64,000 nt of DNA from JAODBQ01 sp047602055 (GCA_047602055.1 JASGIG010000001.1:4526001-4590000); one strand, 5' to 3'. Shown: positions 46,514-55,064, numbered from the stretch's first letter. Notes: generated by a model from the letters alone, not told the origin. Program-made: numbers and translations.

Positions 46514-46909
46514 TCAGCCAGCGGCCACGGGCTCCTCGGTGACGGTGCCGTCGACGATGCGGTAGCTGCGCGTCTCGGGCGCGTCGCGCTTGAGGCTGAC
46601 GATGACGTAGTGCCAGTCCGGGTCCGGCGCCTGGCCGACGTCGGTCGGGCTCGGGTACGGCTCGCTGTGGGTGTGGCTGTGGAACACGCCGATCACCGCC
46701 AGCCCGTCGTCCTCCGCGGCCATCTCGGCGCGCAGCAGCTCGCGGCCTGGGATCGAGTACACCCGCGCCGAGGCGTCGGCGTTCGTGCACGGCACGAAGC
46801 GGCGCACGGTGGAACCGGTGCCGACGAGCAGGCCGCAGGCCTCCAGGGGATAGCCGTCGTAGGCGTGGCCGATCATCTGCGCGAAGGCGTCGGGCGGAAA
46901 GCGGAGCAC
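46514..46909 (-). CDS. mec: Mec-like JAMM/MPN+ metallopeptidase
   Basis: A 131-residue zinc peptidase with the JAMM motif HSHTHSEPYPSPTD and upstream Glu in YPLEACGLLVG. In mycobacteria Mec hydrolyses the CysO-cysteine adduct made by CysM. Pairing with cysM supports that role, though the sulfur carrier CysO is not encoded nearby. Start ATG 46909; ends TVTEEPVAAG. Confidence 0.85.
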   Translation of the reverse strand: MLRFPPDAFAQMIGHAYDGYPLEACGLLVGTGSTVRRFVPCTNADASARVYSIPGRELLRAEMAAEDDGLAVIGVFHSHTHSEPYPSPTDVGQAPDPDWHYVIVSLKRDAPETRSYRIVDGTVTEEPVAAG

Positions 46910-46919
46910 GGGCGGAGCG

Positions 46920-46925
46920 TACGCT
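46920..46925 (+). promoter_or_regulatory. Putative -10 box for the VOC gene
   Basis: TACGCT seven bases before ATG 46933. Confidence 0.4.
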
Positions 46926-46932
46926 CGCGGGC

Positions 46933-47616
46933 ATGAGCAACCTCAACGGCGTCCACCACCTGGCGATCACGACGCGTGACATGAAGGGTCAGCTGGACTT
47001 CTTCTGCAACGTGCTCGGCGGCGAGCTGCGCGCCCTGTACTGGATGCACGGCGTCGAGGGCGCGATCCACGGGTTCGTGCGGCTCAACGACCACAGCTAC
47101 ATCGCCTTCGTCCAGCTCCCCGCCGAGCAGGTGCCCGACCCGGTCATGGGCGTCACCCACGCCGGCTGGGGCGGCGGATCGACGGCGCGTGGCGCGATGC
47201 AGCACGTCGCCTTCAACGTCGACTCGCTCGACGACCTGCTGGCGATGCGCGACCGCATCCGCAGCAACGGCATCCCGGTGGTCGGTCCGATCGACCACGG
47301 CATGTGCCAGTCGATGTACTTCGCCGGGCCGGACGACCTCTCGCTGGAGGTGGCGACCTCCGCGGTGGCGATCGACGCCGAGCACTGGATCGACCCGGAG
47401 GTCACCGCGCTGTGCGGGATCGACGCCGAGGAACTCGCCGCGCTCAAGCACCCGACGCCGACCAAGGTCCACGACACCCCGGTGCCGCAGCCGGCCTACG
47501 ACCCGAACGTGCCGAACATGACCTACCCGAGCCTGGAGATGTACCAGCGTTCCATCGCCACACCGGACGAGATCGTCTGGGAGAAGGCCAGCGTCACCAC
47601 GCCTCCGGTCCCGTGA
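46933..47616 (+). CDS. VOC-superfamily (glyoxalase/ring-cleavage-like) protein
   Basis: A 227-residue protein. The vicinal-oxygen-chelate fold shows in GVHHLAITTRDMKGQLDFF, the strand ARGAMQHVAFNVDSLDDLLA and FAGPDDLSLEVATS, giving the metal ligands His, His and Glu. The C-terminal 70 residues, rich in Pro, extend past the fold. Reaction unknown; dioxygenase, isomerase and glyoxalase activities all occur in the family. TACGCT seven bases upstream suggests a leaderless transcript. Confidence 0.8.
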   Translation: MSNLNGVHHLAITTRDMKGQLDFFCNVLGGELRALYWMHGVEGAIHGFVRLNDHSYIAFVQLPAEQVPDPVMGVTHAGWGGGSTARGAMQHVAFNVDSLDDLLAMRDRIRSNGIPVVGPIDHGMCQSMYFAGPDDLSLEVATSAVAIDAEHWIDPEVTALCGIDAEELAALKHPTPTKVHDTPVPQPAYDPNVPNMTYPSLEMYQRSIATPDEIVWEKASVTTPPVP

Positions 47617-47727
47617 TGCTGGGTCGGGATCGGCCGCCGCTGCGCTTCGGCCGCTCCCTCCGGGCGCTGGCCGCGCCTCGGCACACCAGTACCTGCTGCC
47701 TCAGGCACGGGTAGCGTGGCTGGCCCC

Positions 47728-48192
47728 ATGGCCGCCAACATCGCCAGCAACCGCAGGGCTCGGTACGACTACTCGATCGTCGACACGTTCGAGGCCGGCA
47801 TCGTCCTGCGTGGTAGCGAGGTGAAGAGCCTGCGGCTCGGCAACGTCCAGCTCGCCGACGCCTATGCCCGGGTGATCGACGGCGAGGTGTGGCTCGACGG
47901 CGTGCACATCCCGCCGTACAGCAACGCCCACGGCGTCGGCGCCCACGACCCGGACCGGTCGCGCAAGCTGCTGCTGCACGCCAAGGAGATCGAGCGGCTG
48001 CGCGACGAGGTGGCCCGCGAGCGCTACGCCCTCGTGCCGCTGGCGTTGTACTTCAAGGACGGCCGGGTGAAGGTCGAGCTCGGCATGGGCAAGGGCCGCA
48101 AGCGCACCGACAAGCGCCAGGCGATGGCCGAGCGCGACTCCAAGCTGGAGATGGAGCGGGCCCTCGGCCGCCAGCGCAAGGGCCTCGGCTAG
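47728..48192 (+). CDS. smpB: SmpB, tmRNA-binding protein
   Basis: A 154-residue protein essential for trans-translation. Signatures: ASNRRARYDYSIVDTFEAGI, then VLRGSEVKSLRLGNVQLADA, and KGRKRTDKRQAMAERD. Normal length. ATG 47728 chosen over the GTG 12 bases upstream. I could not find the tmRNA gene (ssrA) in this window, although it is often close to smpB. Confidence 0.95.
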   Translation: MAANIASNRRARYDYSIVDTFEAGIVLRGSEVKSLRLGNVQLADAYARVIDGEVWLDGVHIPPYSNAHGVGAHDPDRSRKLLLHAKEIERLRDEVARERYALVPLALYFKDGRVKVELGMGKGRKRTDKRQAMAERDSKLEMERALGRQRKGLG

Positions 48193-48201
48193 GTCGGCCG
48201 C

Positions 48202-49014
48202 GTGGGCTCGACGATCGAGCTGGTGGTGACCGATCTCGACGGCACGCTGTGGGGCGTCGACCGGGTCGTCCACCCGCGGGCGCTCGCCGCGTTGCAGGAG
48301 CTCGAACGCCGCGGCGTCCCCGTCCTGGTGGCGACGGCGCGCCGCTCCGGGCCGGTCCGCCAGCTGCTGGCGCACAACGGGTTGCGTCTGCCAGCGGTGC
48401 TCCTCGACGGCGCGGTCGTGCGCGATCGCTCCTGGACGACGATCCACGTCGACGCGTTCGAGCCGGCGACTGCGGCGGCCGTCCTCGACGGGTTCCGCCG
48501 CCACGACATCGAGCCGACGATCGGCGTGCTCACCGACGACGAGCGCGATGCGCGGCTCGGCCCGCGGCCGTCGACGCATCCCGACCACGTCGCCTACCTC
48601 GCCGACTGGTCACGGCGCGCCGACCTCGACGCGGTCGTGGCCGACGAGGTGGTCCAGTCGTTCTCGGTGTGCGGCGTCGATCGCGGCCTGGTGCAGCCCA
48701 TCGCCGACGACCTCGCCACGCTCGCCGCGCCGATCCTGTCGTGGGACGCCGTCTACGACGCCTACACCCTGACGGTCGGCCCGATCGGCGTGCACAAGTG
48801 GCGAGGCATCCAGGCGTTCTGCGCCCACCACGGTCTGGATGACCGCGCCGTGCTGGCCATCGGCGACGGCCTCAACGACGTCGAGATGCTGCGCGCCGCG
48901 GCGGTCGCCTGCGTCGTCGACGGCTCCGACGCGCAGGTCCTCGCCTGCGCCCACCACCTCGTCGACGGACCCGCCACCGGCGGCTGGGCCGACATCCTCG
49001 CCCACGTCGGCTGA
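48202..49014 (+). CDS. Cof-type HAD-IIB phosphatase
   Basis: A 270-residue sugar-phosphatase-like protein. Motif I is VVTDLDGTLWGVD near residue 10, motif II is the Thr of LVATARRSGPV, the motif III Lys is in GVHKWRGI, and motif IV is AIGDGLNDVEMLRAAAVACVV. A C2-type cap lies between motifs II and III. Likely dephosphorylates a phospho-sugar or cofactor. GTG 48202, ten bases after smpB. Confidence 0.85.
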   Translation: MGSTIELVVTDLDGTLWGVDRVVHPRALAALQELERRGVPVLVATARRSGPVRQLLAHNGLRLPAVLLDGAVVRDRSWTTIHVDAFEPATAAAVLDGFRRHDIEPTIGVLTDDERDARLGPRPSTHPDHVAYLADWSRRADLDAVVADEVVQSFSVCGVDRGLVQPIADDLATLAAPILSWDAVYDAYTLTVGPIGVHKWRGIQAFCAHHGLDDRAVLAIGDGLNDVEMLRAAAVACVVDGSDAQVLACAHHLVDGPATGGWADILAHVG

Positions 49015-49047
49015 GCACGCCCGACCGTGCGTCGGCGAGGCAGCCCG

Positions 49048-49445
49048 TCACGTGAGCGGGATCTGTCGGATCCCTGCTGTGGTGATGCGCGCATCCAGGG
49101 ACCGTTCACGTCTGCGCGCTCGAGGTCGTCGATCACGGGCCAGTGGTGCTCCAGCAGAGCGAGACTGTCGGCAGTGGACTGACTACGCATGCGGGTGAGA
49201 ACGAAGCCGCGCACCCGGTGCTCGATCCAAGCGAGTCGCTCCACCGGTCGACAGCGGATCCGCGCATCGCGGGTGATGACCACCAGCCGTCGGGTACCGA
49301 CGACGGCGAGCCACTCGTCGTCCGAAGAGCCCCGTGGCACGTCCGGCAGGTCCGGATGCCCGGGGAACACGACACCTGGATGGGAATCGGCGAGACGGCG
49401 CCCGAGCCGCAGATCGTTCTCGTCGACGAAGAAGCGGGCGACCAA
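49048..49445 (-). CDS. VapC45-like PIN toxin (apparent frameshift near the end)
   Basis: About 132 residues from TTG 49445. The PIN-like core shows VARFFVDENDLRLGRRLAD, then GHPDLPDVPRGSSDDEWLA and VVITRDARIRCRP, which supply the acidic residues. This matches the VapC45/DUF5615-like group. Near 49091-49095 one base seems missing: after GPWMRA the other frame reads ITTAGIRQIPLT and stops at 49048. Without the shift the frame runs on into the antisense of the HAD gene, an unlikely end. It lies ten bases after the antitoxin stop, so the pair forms a toxin-antitoxin operon. Confidence 0.7.
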
Positions 49446-49454
49446 CGCGACCGC

Positions 49455-50153
49455 TCAACTGGCCAGCGAGCGCAGCTGCTCCTCATAGGCGATGGCCGCG
49501 CCCTCGTCATGAGCATCGATGCCGTAGCCGTTCGCAATCTCGTCCACGGTCTCGCCGGCGTCGAACAGCTCCCACAACCGTTCCGTGCTGACACCGCTGA
49601 CAGACGGCTTGCCGAACCGCACGAGCGGATCGATCACCACCGGCGACGCCAGCCCCGCGGGGCGCAGCCGCCGCGCCTCACCCCCTCCAGCGTGCTCGAA
49701 CTCGACCTTGCTGAAGAACCGTTTGGCCTCGTCGGTCAACAGCACCTCCTGGCCGGATCGAACCACGATTGCGATTGCCGCCGGCAGCCCGGCACGCTCT
49801 TGGACCTCGAGGACAAGTTCCTTGCCGTACACGTAGGGACGGGACGTCGCCAGCGGATACGGCGTGCCGAACTCCCGACGCAGCTCATCGATCACTGGAC
49901 GCAATCGCTGCAACGGAACCCCTTTGCGCCGGTACTCGCGCAGATAGCCGAGCTCGACGAACTCGCCCCACGTCACCAACTCGTCACCGCTGTGCTCCGG
50001 CCGGATCACCGGCGCGTAGGTGACGCCCTGCCGGGTGTAGCCGTCCAGCCAAGCCCACGCACGATCCGACCGCAATCCCAACAGTGCCGCAGCCTCGCCG
50101 ATCCCATAGACCGGCCGACGCAGAACGGACACCTCGGACGTTGTCACCGCCAC
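49455..50153 (-). CDS. VapB45-like antitoxin with DUF433 domain
   Basis: A 232-residue protein. It begins VLRRPVYGIGEAAALLGLRS, a MerR-like helix-turn-helix reading SDRAWAWLDGYTRQG. The C-terminal DUF433-type domain reads VVIDPLVRFGKPSVSGVSTE, then ELFDAGETVDEIANGYGIDA. This architecture matches VapB45 (Rv2018) of Mycobacterium tuberculosis. GTG 50153 or GTG 50147 is the start. It would repress its own operon and neutralise the PIN toxin. Confidence 0.75.
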   Translation of the reverse strand: MAVTTSEVSVLRRPVYGIGEAAALLGLRSDRAWAWLDGYTRQGVTYAPVIRPEHSGDELVTWGEFVELGYLREYRRKGVPLQRLRPVIDELRREFGTPYPLATSRPYVYGKELVLEVQERAGLPAAIAIVVRSGQEVLLTDEAKRFFSKVEFEHAGGGEARRLRPAGLASPVVIDPLVRFGKPSVSGVSTERLWELFDAGETVDEIANGYGIDAHDEGAAIAYEEQLRSLAS

Positions 50154-50327
50154 ATCATGCCGCGTTCCGCCCCGGAACTTTGGCTGGCGCACATCGTGGC
50201 GGATTGGGCTCAGCCAGTTCGAGCCGCAGCGGGCGTCGAGTGCCGGTCGCGCCTGCCGCGGTCGAGAGCGACATGGTGGACTGGTGGCAGCGAGCGGCAG
50301 GGACCAAGGCAGGAGCAGTTGACCCCG
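50154..50327. other. Non-coding gap of about 170 bases
   Basis: Between the antitoxin and SpoIID genes, divergent. AGGAGCAG at 50311-50318 is a Shine-Dalgarno sequence for the SpoIID gene. I see no other signal. Confidence 0.4.
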
Positions 50328-51686
50328 ATGAACACGACGACGGTGCCGCGCCGCACGCCGCGCTGGCGCATCGTCGCGGCAGTCTGCGTCGCGGCGTTCC
50401 TGACGATGTGCCTGGCGATCAGCGCCGGCGGCGCGTCGACGACCGCCGCCGCGCCGGCGCTGCCGACGGCGGTGACGCTCGTCGGCCATGGGAACGGGCA
50501 CGGCATCGGGATGGGCCAGTGGGGTGCCTACGGCTACGCGGTGGACGCCGGCTGGTCGGCATGGCAGATCGTCGACCACTACTACGGCGGCACGGTCCAT
50601 GGCACGGCGCCGCTCGACTCGACGGTCACCGTTCGCCTGCAGGGTCTCGACGGCGCGCAGACCGCCGTCGTCTCCGACGCCGACATCGGTGCCGCCGGTT
50701 CGGGATGGCGGTCGCTCGTGGTGCGCCGCAGCGGCGCGTCGTACACCGTGTGGGCGCGCACCGACGCGAAGGTCTGCCCCTCGCCGAGCGATCAGCTCGG
50801 CGCGCCGTGGGCGCAGGTGGCCTCGGGCACCGGCACGTTCGACGTCGCCACGCCGACGCCAGCAGTGACGACCGACACGACGCAGTTGCTGTGGACCTGC
50901 CGGCCCGACGGGACGCTGCGCGCCTACCGCGGGTCGCTGCAATCGGTATCTGACAGCAGCGGCGTCGCCCACACCGTGAACGTCGTGCCCGTCGAGCAGT
51001 ACCTGCGCGCCGTCGTCGCCAAGGAGATGTCGCCGTCGTGGGCCAACGCCGGTGGCGGCCGCGGTCTGCAGGCGTTGGCCGCGCAGGCGATCGCCGGCCG
51101 CTCGTACGCGCTGTCGGAGCACCTCTACTCCTACGCGACGACGTGCGACTCGGTGTGCCAGACCTACCAGGGCGCGGCCACCCGCAGCGGCGTCGGTTCG
51201 ACGATCGTCGCCGTCGAGCACCCGCTCAGCGATCCAGCCGTCTCGATGACCGCCGGCATGGTGTTGCTGACCCAGGCGGGCGCGCCGGCGCACACGATGT
51301 ACGCGGCCTCGACCGGCGGCTACACCGACGTCAACGCGCAGCTGATGTTCCCGGCGGTCCCCGACGACGGCGACGCCACCGCGCTCAACCCGAACCACGA
51401 CTGGACCGTCACCCTCTCGGCCGCGCAGATCCAGGCGGCCTACCCGTCGATCGGTACGTTCGCCGGGCTGACGGTCCTCGCCCGCAACGGCCTCGGCGAC
51501 CTCGGCGGGCGGGTGACGTCCATCCGGGTCGAGGGCACCGCCGGGTCGACGACCGTGACCGGCGACGCGTTCCGCAGCGCGCTCGGCCTGCGCTCGAACT
51601 GGTTCGCGGTCAGCGGCGAACCGCTGACCACCGTGTCCGGCTCGGCCACCGCCGCGGCGGTCGCCCGCCGCATCCCGCGCAGCTGA
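50328..51686 (+). CDS. Secreted SpoIID/LytB-domain protein
   Basis: A 452-residue protein with an N-terminal signal peptide (after RRTPRWR a hydrophobic segment, then Ala/Thr-rich cleavage region). The SpoIID/LytB domain shows GHGNGHGIGMGQWGAYGYAV, the YLRAVVAKEMSPSWA segment and QALAAQAIAGRSYAL. In sporulating bacteria SpoIID is a lytic transglycosylase acting on stripped peptidoglycan; actinobacterial LytB-type proteins are presumed to act on the cell wall. Four cysteines (ATTCDSVCQTY and others) suggest disulfides. Confidence 0.85.
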   Translation: MNTTTVPRRTPRWRIVAAVCVAAFLTMCLAISAGGASTTAAAPALPTAVTLVGHGNGHGIGMGQWGAYGYAVDAGWSAWQIVDHYYGGTVHGTAPLDSTVTVRLQGLDGAQTAVVSDADIGAAGSGWRSLVVRRSGASYTVWARTDAKVCPSPSDQLGAPWAQVASGTGTFDVATPTPAVTTDTTQLLWTCRPDGTLRAYRGSLQSVSDSSGVAHTVNVVPVEQYLRAVVAKEMSPSWANAGGGRGLQALAAQAIAGRSYALSEHLYSYATTCDSVCQTYQGAATRSGVGSTIVAVEHPLSDPAVSMTAGMVLLTQAGAPAHTMYAASTGGYTDVNAQLMFPAVPDDGDATALNPNHDWTVTLSAAQIQAAYPSIGTFAGLTVLARNGLGDLGGRVTSIRVEGTAGSTTVTGDAFRSALGLRSNWFAVSGEPLTTVSGSATAAAVARRIPRS

Positions 51687-51781
51687 GCGACGAAGCCAAC
51701 GAGTCGTCTGGCCCACCGGCCTGTCCCGTCGTTCGAAGACATCGCGGTGATGGCAGGCTTCGGGACATCGACGCGCTGATC

Positions 51782-52468
51782 GTGCACAGCCCCCTGGTCG
51801 GACCGACGACCACTCGTGCGCTGGCCGACGCACTTGCCAATCGAGGCTGGACCGCAGTCGCGCCGGACCTCCGCGGAGCGCTGCGCTCGCCGCAATCCTT
51901 CGCCGCGGCGGCATCGCATGCTGCCGACGACGTGGACGTAATCGTCGGTCACTCCGGTGCCGGCGCCGTCCTGCCGCTGATCGCCCGCGACGTCGGCGCA
52001 GCGGTGACGGTGTTCGTCGACGCCGTCGTTCCCGATCCGACGACGACCCTCACGCCATCGGACGGGTTCGCCGCGCTGCTCGACCACCTTCCCGTCGTCG
52101 ACGGGCTGCTCCCGCCGTGGCACGACTGGTGGCCGCCCGAGATCATGGCCCGACTCGTGCCCGACGAGCTTCTGCGAGCGTGGGTGGCCGCCGAGACGCC
52201 GAGGCTCCCGCGTGCGTTCTACGACGAGCCGGTCGCGCTGCCCGAACAGTGGTGGCAACGACCGGCGGCCTTCCTCCAACTGAGCGCCGCCTACGACGAG
52301 GAGCTCGCTCGTGCGCAGCAGTGGGGCTGGCCGACGCGTCGCCTCGACGGGCAGCACCTCGATCTCCTCACTCGACCCGGCGACGTCGCTGACGCGCTGG
52401 TGCGCCTCACTCGCACGGCCCGGCGACCGCGCACTCCCCGTGGAGTGCGCGATTCACGCCCGTCTTGA
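51782..52468 (+). CDS. Alpha/beta hydrolase-like protein
   Basis: About 228 residues from GTG 51782; the frame is open farther upstream but antisense to nothing recognisable, and the family usually starts a few residues earlier, so the start is uncertain. It has VHSPLVGPTTTRALADALAN, then RGWTAVAPDLRGA and DVIVGHSGAGAVLP, the nucleophile elbow GHSGAG with Ser. The C-terminal HLDLLTRPGDVADALV carries the His. Likely an esterase/amidase-type hydrolase. Somewhat lower GC than its neighbours by eye. Confidence 0.65.
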   Translation: MHSPLVGPTTTRALADALANRGWTAVAPDLRGALRSPQSFAAAASHAADDVDVIVGHSGAGAVLPLIARDVGAAVTVFVDAVVPDPTTTLTPSDGFAALLDHLPVVDGLLPPWHDWWPPEIMARLVPDELLRAWVAAETPRLPRAFYDEPVALPEQWWQRPAAFLQLSAAYDEELARAQQWGWPTRRLDGQHLDLLTRPGDVADALVRLTRTARRPRTPRGVRDSRPS

Positions 52469-52568
52469 ACGCAGTCGGGAATCTGCATCACGGATGAGTC
52501 GATTTCCGGTCAGCGTCGCTCGGGCGCGATCACCCGGAACCGGGACCGATGCTGTCCGGACCGGCTCC

Positions 52569-52574
52569 TAGGCT
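52569..52574 (+). promoter_or_regulatory. Putative -10 box for the sigma factor gene
   Basis: TAGGCT six bases before ATG 52581. Confidence 0.4.
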
Positions 52575-52580
52575 CGGCAC

Positions 52581-53554
52581 ATGACCGACACCGCCGCGGC
52601 GGCGCAGCTCGAGATCGACATGGACCGCTACCGCGCGAGCTGACCGGGTACTGCTACCGGACGCTCGGCGCGGCGTCGGAGGCCGAGGACGCCGCCCAGC
52701 TGACCTTGGTGCGCGCCTGGCAGCACGTCGATCGCTTCGAGGGTCGCTCGACGCTGCGCTCGTGGCTGTACCGCATCGCCACCAACGTGTGCTTCGACAT
52801 GCTCGGCTCCAGCCAGCGCCGGGCCCGGCCGATGGACCTCACCGAGGCGCGCACCGCGCAGACGCCGCTCGCCCCCGGCCTGCCCGACTACGTGTGGATC
52901 GAGCCGATGCCCGACAGCCGCACGGTCGCCTCCGACGGCGACCCCGCCGAGGTCGCCGTCGCCCGGGACACGATCCGCCTCGCGTTCGTCGCCGCGCTGC
53001 GCTGGCACGCCGACGAGGTCGCCCAGCTGCTGGAGACGTCGGTCGCCTCGGTGAACAGCGCGCTGCAGCGGGCCCGGGCCACGCTCGACGACGTCGGCGT
53101 CGCCGAGACCGACACGTTCGCGGAGATGGACGACGCCCAGCGCGAGCTGCTGGATCGCTACGTCGACGCGTTCGAGCGCTACGACATCGAGTCGCTGACC
53201 GAGCTGATCTACGAGGACGCGACGATGTCGATGCCGCCGTACGACCACTGGCTGCGCGGCAAGCCGGACATCGCCGCGTGGTTCCTCCGCACCGGCATCG
53301 GGTGCAAGGGCTCGCGCGTCGTGCGCACGGTGGCCAACGGCTCGCCGGCGTATGCCCAGTACCGCCGCGATCCGGCCGGTGGGCACAGCGCCTGGGCGCT
53401 CGGCGTGCTCGAGATCCGCGACGGCAGATCGCCGGGATCAACTCGTTCCTCGACGTCGAGCGCCTGTTCCCGCTCTTCGACCTCCCGTTGCGGTTGGAGC
53501 AGCGCGGCGGCGAACTCGGCGTGTCGTGGGGCGGGGTACGGTCTCGCCCGGTGA
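52581..53554 (+). pseudogene. Damaged ECF sigma factor, SigG-like
   Basis: ATG 52581 opens MTDTAAAAQLEIDMDRYR, then the frame shifts at about 52634 to RELTGYCYRTLGAASEAEDA, region 2 (TLVRAWQHVDRFEGRSTLRS, WLYRIATNVCFDML). In region 4 the reading is RLAFVAALRWHADEVAQLLE, followed by TSVASVNSALQRARATL. SigG-like proteins have about 17 more residues (LPPRQRAVLILREV) before that RW; they are deleted here, apparently between short repeats of CGCTG. A SnoaL-like C-terminal domain follows (YEDATMSMPPYDHWLRGKPD). Past 53424 the conserved ending (IAGINSFLDVERLFPLFDLP) is in another frame. At least two shifts and a deletion make function doubtful. Confidence 0.7.
53537..53542 (+). promoter_or_regulatory. 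Putative -10 box for the papain-like gene
   Basis: TACGGT eight bases before GTG 53551, supporting a separate gene rather than a fusion with the sigma factor. Confidence 0.4.
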
Positions 53555-54249
53555 TCGACGCAGCGGTGCCCGGCTTCCTGCCGTCGACGCACGGGCTGCG
53601 CTTCAAGAACGACTGGCCGAAGGCCGCGGCGTTCAAGGTCGAGGTGCTCGGGCTGCAGGTCCCCGTCGGCGACGCCAGTCGCGGCCTGTGCGGCGGGATG
53701 GTCTTCGCCGTGCGCGACCTGTTCCGGCTCGGCCGGCCGGTGCCGCCGGACACCACGGCGCCGGCGTCGGGGCCGCTCTACGAGTACATCGGTCAGCGGC
53801 TGAAGGACAGCTTCTTTCTGCCGAACGGTCCGCTGCGCTACCTCGACCTGATGGCTGCACCCGACGGCGACCGCAGCTGGCCGCTGATCAGTTGGCTGCT
53901 CAAGAAGCGCACGCGCGGCGTCGCCTGGCGGACGATCAACGACGCACTGCCGGAGGTGATCGCCGCGCTGCAGCGTGGCGACCTGGTGTGCCTCGGGCTG
54001 GTCTGCACGCACAGCGCCAGCCCGCTCGACCTCGGTGCGAACCATCAGGTGCTCGCCTACCGGATCGTGCGCGACGGCGCCGACGTGCGCGTCTGGGTCT
54101 ACGACCCGAACCGCCCGCTGCGCGACGACGTCGTCCTGCACCTGTCGACCGCCGATCCGACGCGGGCGACGGCCATCGACTTCGAGAACGGCTCCGTCGA
54201 CGTCCGCGCCTTCTTCGTCACCCCGTACACGCCGGCGACGCCACCCTGA
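53551..54249 (+). CDS. Orphan protein with papain-like catalytic pattern
   Basis: A 232-residue protein from GTG 53551; no family recognised. The pattern resembles cysteine peptidases: Cys in DASRGLCGGMVFAVRDLF (near residue 50), His in LGANHQVLAYRIVRD (near 170) and Asp/Asn in VWVYDPNRPLRDD. Such C-H-D order occurs in papain-like and C39-like enzymes. The central part holds LLKKRTRGVAWRTINDALPE and VIAALQRGDLVCLGLVC. No signal peptide. The GTG overlaps a TGA of the upstream sigma-factor frame (GTGA). Its role is unknown. Confidence 0.55.
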   Translation: MIDAAVPGFLPSTHGLRFKNDWPKAAAFKVEVLGLQVPVGDASRGLCGGMVFAVRDLFRLGRPVPPDTTAPASGPLYEYIGQRLKDSFFLPNGPLRYLDLMAAPDGDRSWPLISWLLKKRTRGVAWRTINDALPEVIAALQRGDLVCLGLVCTHSASPLDLGANHQVLAYRIVRDGADVRVWVYDPNRPLRDDVVLHLSTADPTRATAIDFENGSVDVRAFFVTPYTPATPP

Positions 54250-54262
54250 CCGGCGTGGCCCG

Positions 54263-55036
54263 TCACTCGCCGCGGAAGTTGGCGGGGCGGCGCTCGGCGA
54301 CGGCGGCGACGCCCTCGCGCCAGTCGGACGTGTGCTGGAGGCGGTCCTGCTCGGCCTTCTCGCGGGCCATCGCCGCCTTGGTCCGCACGGCGAGGTCGGC
54401 GCGCAGCGTCTCGCGGATCGAGCGCACCGCGAGCGGCGCGGCAACCGCCAGCTCGGCGGCGAACGCTCGCGCCTCCTCGCGCAGGTCGCCGGCAGGCACG
54501 AGGCGGTCGACCATGCCGATGCGCATCGCCTCGCCACCGTCGACGCGCTTGCCCGTGTACAGCAGCTGCGCCGCCTGCTGCTGGCCGACGAGCGCCGGCA
54601 ACGTCACCGACAGGGCGAAGCCCTGGTGGAACCCGAGCAGCGCGAAGTTGGCGGCGAAGCGTGCCTCGGGCGAGGCGACGCGGAAGTCGGCGGCCAGCGC
54701 CAGGCCGAGCCCGCCGCCGATCGCCGCACCCTGGACCGCGGCGACGATCGGCAGCGGCTGCTCGAACAGGCGCTGCGCCTCGTCGTACAGGTGCCTGCCC
54801 TCGGCACCGGCGATCGACCCGTCAGGCTGGCCGCCACCGAAGTTGGCGCCGGCGCAGAAGTGCTTGCCCGCAGCGCACAGCACGATCACCCGGCAGTCGT
54901 TGGCCGCGGCGAGCGACTCGCAGGCGTCGGCGATCTGCTCGATCAGGGCGAGGTCGAAGAAGTTGTTCGGTGGACGGTGGATCTCGATCTCGGTGACGTG
55001 ATCGCCGACCGACTCCACGGTGATGTCGTCGTACAC
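54263..55036 (-). CDS. Enoyl-CoA hydratase/isomerase family protein
   Basis: A 257-residue crotonase. The oxyanion-hole segments are CAAGKHFCAGANFGG and AAVQGAAIGGGLGLALAADF. The C-terminal motif is DWREGVAAVAERRPANFRG. The second catalytic Glu position lies in the GFHQGF segment, where hydratases often have P/E; a Glu is not obvious, so it may be an isomerase-type or divergent member. Followed upstream by an acyl-CoA dehydrogenase on the same strand with 28 bases between. TACGGT at 55049-55044 lies seven bases before the GTG. Confidence 0.82.
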   Translation of the reverse strand: MYDDITVESVGDHVTEIEIHRPPNNFFDLALIEQIADACESLAAANDCRVIVLCAAGKHFCAGANFGGGQPDGSIAGAEGRHLYDEAQRLFEQPLPIVAAVQGAAIGGGLGLALAADFRVASPEARFAANFALLGFHQGFALSVTLPALVGQQQAAQLLYTGKRVDGGEAMRIGMVDRLVPAGDLREEARAFAAELAVAAPLAVRSIRETLRADLAVRTKAAMAREKAEQDRLQHTSDWREGVAAVAERRPANFRGE

Positions 55037-55043
55037 CCGCCGG

Positions 55044-55049
55044 ACCGTA
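55044..55049 (-). promoter_or_regulatory. Putative -10 box for the enoyl-CoA hydratase gene
   Basis: TACGGT on the minus strand seven bases before the GTG start. Confidence 0.35.
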
Positions 55050-55064
55050 CTCCCGACGCCCCGC

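Noticed and set aside
47617..47727. A sixth copy of element B after the VOC gene
   Set aside because: It shares CCGCTGCGCTTCGGC but lacks the diagnostic covarying stem and the CGTGCTCCGGTC opening.
47728..49014. tmRNA (ssrA) gene near smpB
   Set aside because: No tRNA-like acceptor/T arm with a tag reading frame could be seen in the surrounding bases.
48762..49047. Toxin reading frame running on into the antisense of the Cof-type phosphatase
   Set aside because: A typical toxin C-terminus and stop (49048) appear after a one-base shift; the long extension is antisense to a good gene.
52762..54249. A sigma factor fused to the papain-like protein
   Set aside because: The shared frame arises only after the shift near 53424. 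A -10-like TACGGT and a GTG with GTGA overlap at 53551 point to a separate gene.
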